A stretch of 64,000 bases of DNA. It comes from Bacteroidota bacterium. GTDB taxonomy: Bacteria > Bacteroidota > Bacteroidia > AKYH767-A > OLB10. The notes below the pieces were generated by a model. It was not told where the DNA came from. It made no database searches and saw nothing but the letters and a program-made list of their open reading frames with translations. The translations under genes were made by a program, and so were the position numbers. Where the stretch lies: positions 110,162-174,161 of the forward strand of contig JADKFA010000010.1 of assembly GCA_016717725.1 (NCBI GenBank), written 5' to 3'. Shown in pieces: positions 16,417-25,351 of this stretch (position 1 is its first letter; every line of letters begins with the position of its first letter).

Positions 16417-18840
16417 ATGCGCGAAAACACTATTTACACTGAAACTCAATATTATCACTGCGGTGAAAATTGCAAAGAGGAAAGCGTTGAGGCAGACAAT
16501 AAATCATTTTGTTGTCAAGGCTGCAAGTTGGTTTATGAACTTTTACAAGAAAATAATTTATGTAGTTATTATGATCTTCAGGCATCACCAGGTAAAACAC
16601 AAGCCATTTTAGGCGATCGTTATGCATATTTAGATCAATCTTCAATTGCCGACAAACTGATACTCTTTAAAGAAGGAGATATTTCGCATATTCAATTTCA
16701 CATTCCTGCTATGCATTGCGCTAGTTGTATATGGCTTTTAGAACATATGAATCGTTTAGATGCTGGGATCATCAGTTCGAAAACTAATTTCATTCAAAAG
16801 GAATTGCACATCATTTTCGATCATACAAAAACGAGTTTGCGAAATGTTGTTGAGAAGCTTCATGAAATTGCCTATCCTCCCGAACTTAATTTAAAGGAAT
16901 TGGAGAAGGGAGAAAAAAAGGCATTGAGTAAATCACGAATTTATAAGATTGGTATTGCAGGATTCGTTTTTGGGAATATCATGTTGCTTAGTTTTCCTGA
17001 GTACTTCTCTTCGGGAATTTATGAAGGCGACGACTTCCATGTCATCTTTGGATATTTAAATTTATTGCTTTCTCTTCCCGTATTCTTTTATAGTGCCAGT
17101 GAGTTTTTAGAGAATGCATTGATGAGTTTCCGTCAGAAAGTCATCAACATTGATGTGCCCATAGCTATCGGAATTGTAGCGATGTTTTTAAGAAGTATTT
17201 ATGAAGTAGTTTCGGATACAGGTCCTGGTTATTTCGACAGTATGACAGGCTTAGTATTTTTCATGCTCATAGGAAGAAATTTCCAAAGTAAAACGTACGA
17301 ATGGCTCAGCTTCGAGCGTGATTATAAGTCTTACTTTCCAATTGCAGTGACACGTCTTAAAGGAACGGAAGAAGAAGTTGTTTCCGTGCACGATATAAAA
17401 CCGAACGATCGTTTATTTATCCGAAATCAAGAAATTATACCTGCTGATGTATTATTGGTGAGTCAGAAAGCGCAGGTTGATTATAGTTTTGTAACGGGTG
17501 AATCTAGAGAAGTTACGTGTCAGCATGGCGAACGCATTTTTGCGGGTGCAAGGTTAGTGGGTAAACCGGCTGAGGTACTCGTTCAAAAGGATGTTTCACA
17601 TAGTTATATTACCAAACTTTGGAATCAAAGCTCTGGTAAAAGCGAGTCGAAAAGTAAGTATGCTCATCTCACCGAAAGCATCAGCAAATGGTTTGTAATA
17701 GTAACCATGAGTATTGCTGTAGGATCTCTACTTTATTGGTACCCTACCGATCCATCGAGAGCCATGCTTGCGTTTACATCTGTGTTGGTGATTGCATGTG
17801 CATGTGCATTGGCTCTTTCAGCACCATTTACATTTGGCAATATGATTCGCATCTTAGGAAAGCGCGGAATCTATTTAAAGAATACAAAAGTATTGGAACA
17901 ATTGTCGAACATCGACACCGTAGTTTTTGATAAAACGGGGACATTAACTTCAGCTGAAAATTATAAAGTCGAATATGTTGGGATCGAGCCTACCGATTTG
18001 CAAAAACAACTTATTGCATCGCTTGCCCATGCCTCTTCCCATCCTTTTAGCAGAATGTTATCCACTCATCTTTCCTCATCTAATAATAGTTTACCGATAA
18101 CGAACCTCAAGGAAATTAACGGTAAAGGAATAGAAGGTTTGATACAAGGAAATTTGGTGCAATTGGGATCAAGAAGTTTCATTCACGTTGCCGAAGCGCA
18201 AAATAGAAATGTAAAATCATCAGAAGTAGGTGTAAGTATTGATGGAAAATTACTAGGTTATTTTTATTTCAAAACTTCATATCGAAAATCAGCTACAACT
18301 TTGTTACATTCATTAAAGAACGAAGGATACAAAATTTCAGTGATGAGTGGCGATTACAGTTTTGAACAAACTCACTTAGAAGAACTGCTGGAACAAAAGG
18401 AAGGGATTCATTTTGAACAAAAGCCTATCGATAAACTCAATAGTATTAAAGAGGTTCAATCCCATGGAAAAAAAGTGATGATGATCGGTGATGGACTCAA
18501 CGATGCAGGAGCGCTCATGCAAAGTGATGTAGGATTAGCTATTGCCGAAGACATCAACAATTTTACACCAGGAAGTGATGGGATTATCCTATCTAAAAAT
18601 TTTGGTCAAATTGGAAATTTATTGCGCTATGCCAAAGCTGGACACCGCATCATCATTATAAGTTTTATCATTTCCATACTCTACAATTTAGTGGGGTTGT
18701 GGTTCGCTGTGCAAGGAACCTTATCTCCCATTATTGCTGCCATCCTGATGCCAATAAGCACTAGCAGTTTAGTGGTTTACACCGTTCTCGCAAGTAGTAT
18801 AAAAGCGAGAAGGTTGGGTTTGACAAAAATGAAAGCCTGA
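16417..18840 (+). CDS. ccoI: CcoI/FixI-type copper-translocating P-type ATPase
   Basis: An 807-residue inner-membrane P1B ATPase that delivers copper for cbb3 oxidase assembly. The N-terminus has a cysteine-rich zinc-finger-like domain (YHCGENC, then CCQGCKLVYELL) typical of CcoI, followed by an HMA domain with MHCASC near residue 98. The core has TGES near 363, the phosphorylated Asp in DKTGTLT near 505, and GDGLNDAGAL near 690. The membrane metal motif reads CAC (IACACALALSAP, near 460) instead of the usual CPC, which is odd. It opens the cbb3 cluster and has the operator sites immediately upstream. ccoS follows after 68 bases. Confidence 0.92.
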   Translation: MRENTIYTETQYYHCGENCKEESVEADNKSFCCQGCKLVYELLQENNLCSYYDLQASPGKTQAILGDRYAYLDQSSIADKLILFKEGDISHIQFHIPAMHCASCIWLLEHMNRLDAGIISSKTNFIQKELHIIFDHTKTSLRNVVEKLHEIAYPPELNLKELEKGEKKALSKSRIYKIGIAGFVFGNIMLLSFPEYFSSGIYEGDDFHVIFGYLNLLLSLPVFFYSASEFLENALMSFRQKVINIDVPIAIGIVAMFLRSIYEVVSDTGPGYFDSMTGLVFFMLIGRNFQSKTYEWLSFERDYKSYFPIAVTRLKGTEEEVVSVHDIKPNDRLFIRNQEIIPADVLLVSQKAQVDYSFVTGESREVTCQHGERIFAGARLVGKPAEVLVQKDVSHSYITKLWNQSSGKSESKSKYAHLTESISKWFVIVTMSIAVGSLLYWYPTDPSRAMLAFTSVLVIACACALALSAPFTFGNMIRILGKRGIYLKNTKVLEQLSNIDTVVFDKTGTLTSAENYKVEYVGIEPTDLQKQLIASLAHASSHPFSRMLSTHLSSSNNSLPITNLKEINGKGIEGLIQGNLVQLGSRSFIHVAEAQNRNVKSSEVGVSIDGKLLGYFYFKTSYRKSATTLLHSLKNEGYKISVMSGDYSFEQTHLEELLEQKEGIHFEQKPIDKLNSIKEVQSHGKKVMMIGDGLNDAGALMQSDVGLAIAEDINNFTPGSDGIILSKNFGQIGNLLRYAKAGHRIIIISFIISILYNLVGLWFAVQGTLSPIIAAILMPISTSSLVVYTVLASSIKARRLGLTKMKA

Positions 18841-18908
18841 TAATTGTCAGTAGTAATGATAAGAATTGTCATACACATATATAAGCATCAAAAGTAGTTT
18901 TGCGCATC

Positions 18909-19073
18909 ATGAGTGTCATATTAATATTGATAGCATTTAGTTTACTGGTGGCAGGAAGTTTTCTTATTGGCTTTTTATGGTCGGTGAAGACTGGACAATA
19001 TGACGATGATGTTTCACCTGCTGTACGAATATTATTTGACGACGAAATACTAACCTACAAAAGAACAACCTAA
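18909..19073 (+). CDS. ccoS: cbb3 oxidase maturation protein CcoS
   Basis: A 54-residue single-span protein: MSVILILIAFSLLVAGSFL followed by GFLWSVKTGQYDD and a short charged tail. The FLWSVKTGQYDD motif is the CcoS signature. CcoS is needed to insert haem and copper cofactors into CcoN. It lies between ccoI and ccoNO, as in other cbb3 clusters. The gene is short but clear. Confidence 0.9.
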   Translation: MSVILILIAFSLLVAGSFLIGFLWSVKTGQYDDDVSPAVRILFDDEILTYKRTT

Positions 19074-19094
19074 TTCTAAAAATACAGATACTGT

Positions 19095-21209
19095 ATGACG
19101 ATTGAAAAATTTAGCTATGACAACCGCATCGTAAAAAACTTTGCGTTAGCCACCATCATTTGGGGGATTGTCGGCATGTTGATGGGGCTTATCATAGCCC
19201 TGCAAATTCCGTTTCCAGGACTTAATATTGGCGAGTACCTGACCTTTGGTCGGGTTCGACCCGTTCATACAAATGCGATCATCTTCGCATTTGTTGGAAA
19301 TGGAATTTTCATGGGATTGTATTATTCACTGCAACGTTTGTGCAAAGCACGAATGTTTAGTGATGGCTTGAGTAAATTCCATTTTTGGGGTTGGCAATCA
19401 ATCATTGTTTTAGCCGCTTTAACATTGCTTACCGGACATTCCACGGGTAAGGAGTATGCAGAACTTGAATGGCCAATCGATATTCTTATCGCAGTGGTTT
19501 GGGTAGTTTTTGCTATCAATATGTTTGGAACAATTATTAAACGAAGAGAGCGACATATGTATGTTGCAATTTGGTTTTATATTGCTACGGTAGTAACCGT
19601 TGCCGTATTACATATTGTAAACTCTATTGAAATTCCAGTTAACATTTTAAAAAGTTATTCTGCATATGCTGGGGTTCAAGATGCCTTAGTGCAATGGTGG
19701 TATGGACATAATGCAGTTGCATTTTTCTTAACAACGCCTTACTTAGGATTGATGTATTACTTCGTTCCGAAAGCTGCAAATCGTCCTGTATATTCTTATC
19801 GATTATCCATCATTCACTTTTGGGCACTGATATTCTTATACATCTGGGCGGGTCCTCATCATCTTTTATATTCATCATTACCTGATTGGGCGCAATCTTT
19901 AGGAACTGTATTTTCCATTATGCTTTTAGCTCCATCCTGGGGTGGAATGATCAATGGACTGTTAACACTTCGTGGTGCATGGGATCGTGTTCGAGAAGAT
20001 GTGGTATTGAAATTTATGGTGGTCGCGATTACCGCTTACGGTATGTCGACATTTGAAGGTCCGATGTTATCGTTGAAAAGTGTTAATGCCATTAGTCACT
20101 TTACGGACTGGACCATTGCTCACGTTCACATTGGTGGTATGGGATGGAATGGTATGTTAACATTTGGTATTTTGTATTGGTTAATACCTCGACTTTACAA
20201 AACCAATTTATACTCTGCTAAATTAGCATCCTTCCATTTTTGGATTGCTACATTAGGAATTTTATTCTATGCTGTGCCGATGTATTGGGCAGGCTTCACA
20301 CAAAGTTTAATGTGGAAAGAATTTACTGCAGATGGAATTTTAAAGTATCCAAACTTCCTCGAAACCGTTACGCAGATTATGCCGATGTATAAACTTCGTG
20401 CATTAGGCGGATTGATGTTTCTGACTGGTGCCATCACCATGGCGTATAACTTAGTGAAGACAATGAAGCAAGGAACATTGAATGCAGAAGAAGCTGCGGA
20501 AGCTCCAGCATTAGAGAAAAATGAGAAAGAGCATGCGGGTCATTGGCATCGTTGGATTGAACGTCGTCCAGTACAAATGATTATTTTAAGTGCAGTTGTC
20601 ATTTTGATTGGTGGTGTTGTCGAATTTATTCCCACGTTCTTGGTGCAATCCAATATCCCAACCATTGCGAGTGTGAAACCCTATACACCTCTAGAATTAC
20701 AAGGTAGAGATATTTATGTCCGTGAAGGCTGTTACACTTGTCACTCACAGATGGTGCGACCATTCCGTTCCGAAACGGAGCGTTATGGTGAATATTCCAA
20801 AGCGGGGGAATTTATTTACGATCATCCATTCCAGTGGGGATCGAAGAGAACGGGTCCAGATTTACATCGCTTAGGTGGCAAATATCCTAACGTATGGCAT
20901 TATCATCATATGATTGATCCTACTATAATGTCGCCAGGTTCCATTATGCCTTCTTATGCATTTATGTCTGAAAACGATTTAGACATTACGAGTACTCCTG
21001 CAAAAATCAGAGCTATGCAAACTTTGGGTGTTCCTTATCCTGAAGGTTATGATGCAAAAGCGAACGATGATTTAATGAAACAAGCACAGAGTATTGCTGA
21101 TGATCTCAAGAATAACAAAGTGAGTATCGACTCCAAAAAAGAACTTATAGCCATGATCGCTTACTTACAACGCTTAGGTATCGACATTAAAGCATCTAAA
21201 ACCGAATAA
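19095..21209 (+). CDS. ccoNO: cbb3-type cytochrome c oxidase, fused subunits I and II (CcoN-CcoO)
   Basis: A 704-residue fusion. Residues 1-475 are the multi-span CcoN oxidase. It has HTNAIIFAF near 57 (low-spin haem ligand), YGHNAVAFF near 205 and the HH pair in GPHHLLYSS near 255 (copper B), and AHVHIGGMGWNG near 342 (haem ligands). Residues 495-700 are CcoO, with one membrane span and a single c-type haem site CYTCH near 546 followed by SQMVRPFRSE. The enzyme reduces oxygen with high affinity and pumps protons. The N-O fusion is common in Bacteroidota. It lies 21 bases after ccoS and 10 bases before ccoQ. Confidence 0.96.
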   Translation: MTIEKFSYDNRIVKNFALATIIWGIVGMLMGLIIALQIPFPGLNIGEYLTFGRVRPVHTNAIIFAFVGNGIFMGLYYSLQRLCKARMFSDGLSKFHFWGWQSIIVLAALTLLTGHSTGKEYAELEWPIDILIAVVWVVFAINMFGTIIKRRERHMYVAIWFYIATVVTVAVLHIVNSIEIPVNILKSYSAYAGVQDALVQWWYGHNAVAFFLTTPYLGLMYYFVPKAANRPVYSYRLSIIHFWALIFLYIWAGPHHLLYSSLPDWAQSLGTVFSIMLLAPSWGGMINGLLTLRGAWDRVREDVVLKFMVVAITAYGMSTFEGPMLSLKSVNAISHFTDWTIAHVHIGGMGWNGMLTFGILYWLIPRLYKTNLYSAKLASFHFWIATLGILFYAVPMYWAGFTQSLMWKEFTADGILKYPNFLETVTQIMPMYKLRALGGLMFLTGAITMAYNLVKTMKQGTLNAEEAAEAPALEKNEKEHAGHWHRWIERRPVQMIILSAVVILIGGVVEFIPTFLVQSNIPTIASVKPYTPLELQGRDIYVREGCYTCHSQMVRPFRSETERYGEYSKAGEFIYDHPFQWGSKRTGPDLHRLGGKYPNVWHYHHMIDPTIMSPGSIMPSYAFMSENDLDITSTPAKIRAMQTLGVPYPEGYDAKANDDLMKQAQSIADDLKNNKVSIDSKKELIAMIAYLQRLGIDIKASKTE

Positions 21210-21219
21210 AACTAAAGAT

Positions 21220-21396
21220 ATGTTTAGAAATAACTTAGAAAGTATTGCAGGTGTGAGTATCTATCCTATATTCTCACTGCTCGTATTCGTAGCATTTTTT
21301 ACTGTTCTCATTGCTTATTTGGTAAAGATGGACAAAGAACATATAGAAAAAGCGAGTCGAATTCCACTTCAAAATTCAGAACTTAACAACGATTAA
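21220..21396 (+). CDS. ccoQ: cbb3 oxidase small subunit CcoQ-like
   Basis: A 58-residue protein with one membrane span (IFSLLVFVAFFTVLIAYLV) and a charged C-terminal tail. Position between ccoNO and ccoP, length and topology identify it as CcoQ, which stabilises the oxidase complex. The start ATG is 10 bases after the ccoNO stop, and ccoP starts 10 bases after its stop. Sequence similarity alone would be too weak for the call; context carries it. Confidence 0.8.
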   Translation: MFRNNLESIAGVSIYPIFSLLVFVAFFTVLIAYLVKMDKEHIEKASRIPLQNSELNND

Positions 21397-21406
21397 AAAT
21401 ACATCT

Positions 21407-22375
21407 ATGAAAAATAGATTTAACAAAATACTTCTCTCCGGATTCCTTCTATCGGCATCCCACTTAAACTCCTTTGGACAAGGTGATGTTGCGCCTGCTC
21501 CTTCTACTGCAAAAGTTCCGGAAATATTTTTTCAATCGGAATTGTATATGCTGATCTTTTTATTTCTTATCATGCTTATCGCGATCATTTCTTTGACTAG
21601 AAGTTTAAAGAAACTATCATATGGCATGCTTTCTCCAGAAAAAAGACAAGCTTTAGAACTCAAAAATGAAAAAGCATTTGAAGAAAAAATGCTTGCTCCC
21701 AGCTTTTGGACACGCTTCGACAGAGCTATCTTGACGAAAGCTGTTACCGTTGAAAAGGAAGCTGATGTGATGTTGGATCACAATTATGATGGGATCCGCG
21801 AATTGGATAATAATTTGCCACCTTGGTGGGTTTGGGGATTTTATCTGACTATCATTTTTGCATTTGTTTATTTGGCACACTATCACCTATTCAGAACAGG
21901 TCCATTGCAAACAGAAGAGTATAATATTGCCATGCAAGAAGCCGCTGATCAAGCAAAGGCTCGCGAGTTAAAGATGAAGGATTTTGTTTCTGCTGAAACT
22001 ATCACAGCATTAAATACTCCCGAAGCATTGGGTGCTGGAAAAGGAATTTATGAGAAGAACTGCGTGGCTTGTCATGGAGCTGAATTAGGTGGAAGTGTAG
22101 GTCCTAATTTGACTGATGATTTCTGGATTCATGGAGGTGGCATCAAGAATATGTTTAAAGTGATTACAGAGGGTGTTCCAGCTAAGGGAATGATCTCTTG
22201 GAAATCGCAATTGACTCCAAAACAAATTCAGCAAGTAGCTAGTTTTATTTTGACCAAAAAGGGAAGTAATCCTGCAGGTGGAAAAGAACCGCAAGGTGAC
22301 AAGTATGTTGATGAATCATTGAGTGCTCAACCAACAGATAGTACCAAGGCGGATAGTACCATCATTGCAAACTAA
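21407..22375 (+). CDS. ccoP: cbb3 oxidase subunit III, cytochrome c CcoP (mono-haem)
   Basis: A 322-residue membrane-anchored cytochrome. An N-terminal signal-like helix is followed by a span near residues 46-66, a second span near 139-160 (WWVWGFYLTIIFAFVYLAHY, after the conserved DGIRELDNNLPPWW), and a periplasmic cytochrome c domain. The domain has one CVACH site near 219 and the axial Met in GMISWKSQL near 262. Proteobacterial CcoP usually has two haems; only one CxxCH is present here. The C-terminus is low-complexity and polar. It carries electrons from soluble donors to CcoO. Confidence 0.92.
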   Translation: MKNRFNKILLSGFLLSASHLNSFGQGDVAPAPSTAKVPEIFFQSELYMLIFLFLIMLIAIISLTRSLKKLSYGMLSPEKRQALELKNEKAFEEKMLAPSFWTRFDRAILTKAVTVEKEADVMLDHNYDGIRELDNNLPPWWVWGFYLTIIFAFVYLAHYHLFRTGPLQTEEYNIAMQEAADQAKARELKMKDFVSAETITALNTPEALGAGKGIYEKNCVACHGAELGGSVGPNLTDDFWIHGGGIKNMFKVITEGVPAKGMISWKSQLTPKQIQQVASFILTKKGSNPAGGKEPQGDKYVDESLSAQPTDSTKADSTIIAN

Positions 22376-22381
22376 GAAAAC

Positions 22382-23803
22382 TTGTCTGAACCTACACCTA
22401 TAGCTACTCCACTTCCCGATCCGAAAGGAAGTTTTCGTGATACCGTCGCGACGATTTCCGAGGATGGAAAGCGAAATTGGATCTATCCTAAAAAGCCGAA
22501 AGGTGATTTTTATAATAAGCGTACTGCCGTAAGTATTTTCTTTTTGATTTTACTCTTCTCAGGTCCGTTTATGAAAATTAACGGACATCCGTTGATGCTA
22601 TTTAATATTCTGGAGAGGAAGTTTATTTTATTTGGAATTGCATTTTGGCCGCAAGACTTCCATCTCTTTGTGTTGGCCATGCTAACATTTATCGTTTTTA
22701 TTATCTTATTTACCGCGCTCTTTGGCCGTATTTGGTGTGGATGGGCTTGTCCGCAAACAATTTTTATGGAGATGGTATTCCGAAAAATTGAATACCTTAT
22801 TGAAGGCGACTATATGCAACAAAAAACGTTGAGTGCTGAGTCGCCTAACCCCATAAAATTTAGAAAGAAGTTTTTAAAGAATAGTATTTTCTTTATTATC
22901 TCTTTTATTATCGCTAATACTTTCTTGGCATATATCATCGGTGTGGATGAGTTATTCAAAATTATCAGTGAAGGTCCTTCCCGACATTTGGGTGGACTGA
23001 TAAGCTTAACCATTTTCACCTTGGTCTTTTATGGTGTGTACACTAAGTTTAGAGAGCAAGCATGCATTGTAGTTTGTCCTTATGGCCGTTTGCAAGGGGT
23101 ATTGTTGGATAAAAATTCGGTAGTTATCGCTTACGATTATAAACGTGGCGAACCTCGTGAAAAATTGCACAAAGGTTTGGAGCGAAAAGCGGGTGATTGC
23201 ATCGATTGCCACCAATGCGTACAAGTGTGCCCAACGGGAATCGATATTCGTCATGGTACCCAATTGGAATGTGTAAACTGCACTGCTTGCATCGACGCTT
23301 GTGATTCCATCATGGACAAAATAGAAAAGCCACGAGGACTCATTCGTTACACCAGTGAAAATGCAATTGCCAAAGGCATTAAATTTAAAGTAACACCTCG
23401 CATCATCGGTTATTCTGTTGTGCTCTTTATTTTTCTTGGAGCATTAATCACTTTGTTGGCATTGCGAACCGATGTGGAATCTACTATATTGAGAACGCCT
23501 GGGATGCTTTACCAAGAGTTGCCCAATCAGAAAGTGAGTAACCTTTACAATATTAAAGTGGTGAACAAAACATTTAATAATTTGCCCATCGAAATAAAAA
23601 TTGTAGAGCCACAAGGAACGATTCAGTGGGTCGGGAAAAACTTTACAGAATTGAAAGAACAAGATATTGCAGAAGGCGAATTTTTTGTAATCCTAGATCA
23701 AAATGATATTGTAAAGTCTAAAACAAGAATTAAAATACAAGTGCTCTCACAAGGAAAAATACTCAGTGAAGAAGAATCCAACTTCATTGGACCAACACCA
23801 TAA
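22382..23803 (+). CDS. ccoG: CcoG/RdxA/FixG polyferredoxin, cbb3 maturation
   Basis: A 473-residue inner-membrane iron-sulfur protein. It has N-terminal spans, CGWACPQTIF near residue 119, and a 2x[4Fe-4S] ferredoxin region CIDCHQCVQVCPTGIDI then CVNCTACIDACDSIMDK near 275-308. A further span and a C-terminal Ig-like domain follow. CcoG reduces copper for insertion into the oxidase. The start is a TTG at 22382, 4 bases after the ccoP stop. There is no ATG near it, and MSEPTP is a normal CcoG beginning. The 3' neighbour ccoH starts 2 bases after the stop. Confidence 0.93.
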   Translation: MSEPTPIATPLPDPKGSFRDTVATISEDGKRNWIYPKKPKGDFYNKRTAVSIFFLILLFSGPFMKINGHPLMLFNILERKFILFGIAFWPQDFHLFVLAMLTFIVFIILFTALFGRIWCGWACPQTIFMEMVFRKIEYLIEGDYMQQKTLSAESPNPIKFRKKFLKNSIFFIISFIIANTFLAYIIGVDELFKIISEGPSRHLGGLISLTIFTLVFYGVYTKFREQACIVVCPYGRLQGVLLDKNSVVIAYDYKRGEPREKLHKGLERKAGDCIDCHQCVQVCPTGIDIRHGTQLECVNCTACIDACDSIMDKIEKPRGLIRYTSENAIAKGIKFKVTPRIIGYSVVLFIFLGALITLLALRTDVESTILRTPGMLYQELPNQKVSNLYNIKVVNKTFNNLPIEIKIVEPQGTIQWVGKNFTELKEQDIAEGEFFVILDQNDIVKSKTRIKIQVLSQGKILSEEESNFIGPTP

Positions 23804-23807
23804 AACG

Positions 23808-24248
23808 ATGAACTGGGGACTACGAATAATTCTACTCTATACCGCATTTGTTGGCGGCATGCTCTTTTTAGTTTATAAATGCACCCAACAAAATATTGAT
23901 TTAGTGAGCGCAGATTATTATGCTCAAGAAATAAAATATCAAGAGAAAATTGACCGACTCAATAATAGCCAACATCAGGATGTAAGACTTGAGGTTGCAT
24001 ACGCTGCTTCTGAAGGTATGATTCAAATAAAATATCCTGCCAGTAGCACATCGAAAAATACAACTGGAGAAATTGTTTTATTTCGTCCTGATAACTCTAA
24101 ACTCGATTTTAAAATTCCCATCGACATTAAAGATGGAATTCAAAGTATTCCAACTCAAAAACTCACAAAAGGTTTGTGGAGAGTGAAATCAAGTTGGAGT
24201 ACGAATGACACCCCCTACTATCAGGAAGAAAGAATCATCATACAATAA
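23808..24248 (+). CDS. ccoH: CcoH/FixH cbb3 assembly protein
   Basis: A 146-residue protein with one N-terminal membrane span (NWGLRIILLYTAFVGGMLFLV) and the family motif VSADYYAQEIKYQEKIDR. ATG at 23808 is preferred to an upstream in-frame ATG inside ccoG because MNWG is the usual FixH start. The periplasmic part is beta-rich. CcoH interacts with CcoI and the oxidase during assembly. Its stop codon overlaps the next start by one base. Confidence 0.88.
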   Translation: MNWGLRIILLYTAFVGGMLFLVYKCTQQNIDLVSADYYAQEIKYQEKIDRLNNSQHQDVRLEVAYAASEGMIQIKYPASSTSKNTTGEIVLFRPDNSKLDFKIPIDIKDGIQSIPTQKLTKGLWRVKSSWSTNDTPYYQEERIIIQ

Positions 24249-24977
24249 TGGATTTATTTCTTTGGTCGGCGTTAACCATTGGCTTTTTTGGAAGCTTTCA
24301 CTGCGCAGGAATGTGTGGTCCCATCGCCATGGCATTGCCCAATCCCGACCAACCCATTACCACCTTATTTGTTTCCCGTTTGCTTTACAATATCGGAAGA
24401 GTGACTACCTACTCCATTTTCGGTGCGCTCGTTGGTTTGTTAGGACATTCGTTGAGCATTAATGGATGGCAAAGTGATATTAGCATCCTAAGTGGAATCA
24501 TCATCATTCTTTTTGTATTGTTTAATACACAAGCAGTACAAATTAAAATTAACCATCGCCTTTATAAATTTACCACCTATTTGAAAAAATCATTAGGCAA
24601 CATCATGCAAAAAAAATCATTTGCCTCCTTATATTTTATTGGCGTGCTAAATGGATTTTTGCCTTGTGGATTTGTGTACTTAGCCTTAGCGGGTGCAGCT
24701 AGCAGCCATGGTGTTTTAGAGGGGATGAGTTATATGGCACTATTTGGATTAGGAACCATTCCGATGATGTTGATACTTTCTTTGTCAGGCAGTTTTATCA
24801 GTGTAAAAGCAAGGAATTGGGTGCAAAAAAATGAGTCCGGTGGTAGCTATTGTACTTGCCCTGTTTTTGATTCAGCGTGGGGTGATGTTGAAAGAGAATG
24901 CTGATGATTGTTGTAGCAGGAATGAGCATAGTAAGGTTGTTCACCATGGAGAACTATTGAAAAGCATAAAATTTTAG
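24248..24977 (+). CDS. SafE/TauE-type sulfite exporter family protein, C-terminally frameshifted
   Basis: A six-span membrane protein of the family regularly found at the end of cbb3 clusters (DsbD-like half, FGSFHCAGMCGPIAMAL near residue 14 and NGFLPCGFVYLALAGA near 136, with conserved Cys). The continuous frame stops at 24904. After the A7 run at 24825-24831 the last membrane span continues in the +1 frame as MSPVVAIVLALFLIQRGVML and ends at 24977. Deleting one A would restore a protein of about 242 residues. A role in metal or thiol handling during cbb3 assembly is inferred from context. Confidence 0.82.
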
Positions 24978-25096
24978 CTTTTTTGAATCCATTTTTAAGT
25001 TTAACTTTTATTTAAAGTAACAGAGCTCTCTGACTAAAAGTATCAAGAATTTAGTCGATTTTATCCTGAAAACATAATTTATTTTCACCCCACCCC

Positions 25097-25126
25097 TTGC
25101 ATTTCCAAAAAATATTTTTACATTCG
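25097..25126 (+). promoter_or_regulatory. Putative promoter upstream of the surface-protein region
   Basis: TTG at 25097-25099, a 19-base spacer and TACATTCG at 25119-25126 match the Bacteroidota promoter with one mismatch. It lies 20 bases upstream of the signal-peptide reading frame at 25147. Confidence 0.45.
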
Positions 25127-25146
25127 TTGAACCAAATCTCATTTTT

Positions 25147-25239
25147 ATGGATAAATATCTGATTGTTTTGCGAAGAAAGACACTTCTCTTACTCTTTATT
25201 CTTTTTTCTGGAATACCTCTGAAAGCACAGATTTCTTAA
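25147..25239 (+). pseudogene. Orphan signal-peptide reading frame
   Basis: A 30-codon frame encoding a typical Sec signal peptide (basic LRRK, hydrophobic TLLLLFILFSGI, cleavage site KAQ) that meets a stop two codons after the predicted cleavage site. A promoter sits just upstream. It is either the remnant of a secreted-protein gene whose mature part was lost or displaced, or a leader separated by indels from the protein that resumes further down. The following 110 bases are AT-rich with repeated TTTGAAAA words. Confidence 0.5.
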
Positions 25240-25351
25240 ATTTGAAAATGAAGCAATTTGAAAATTTGAAAATTGCCCCCCTCTCAATTCTTTGAAGATA
25301 ATAGAGTGCCGTTTATCAGATAATAATTTCTTAAATTTAATTCCTGATTTT

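Noticed and set aside
18841..18908. Separate promoter for ccoS
   Set aside because: TAGTTTTG at 18895-18902 fits a -7 element, but the nearest TTG is 26 bases upstream, too far, and the short gap fits read-through from ccoI.
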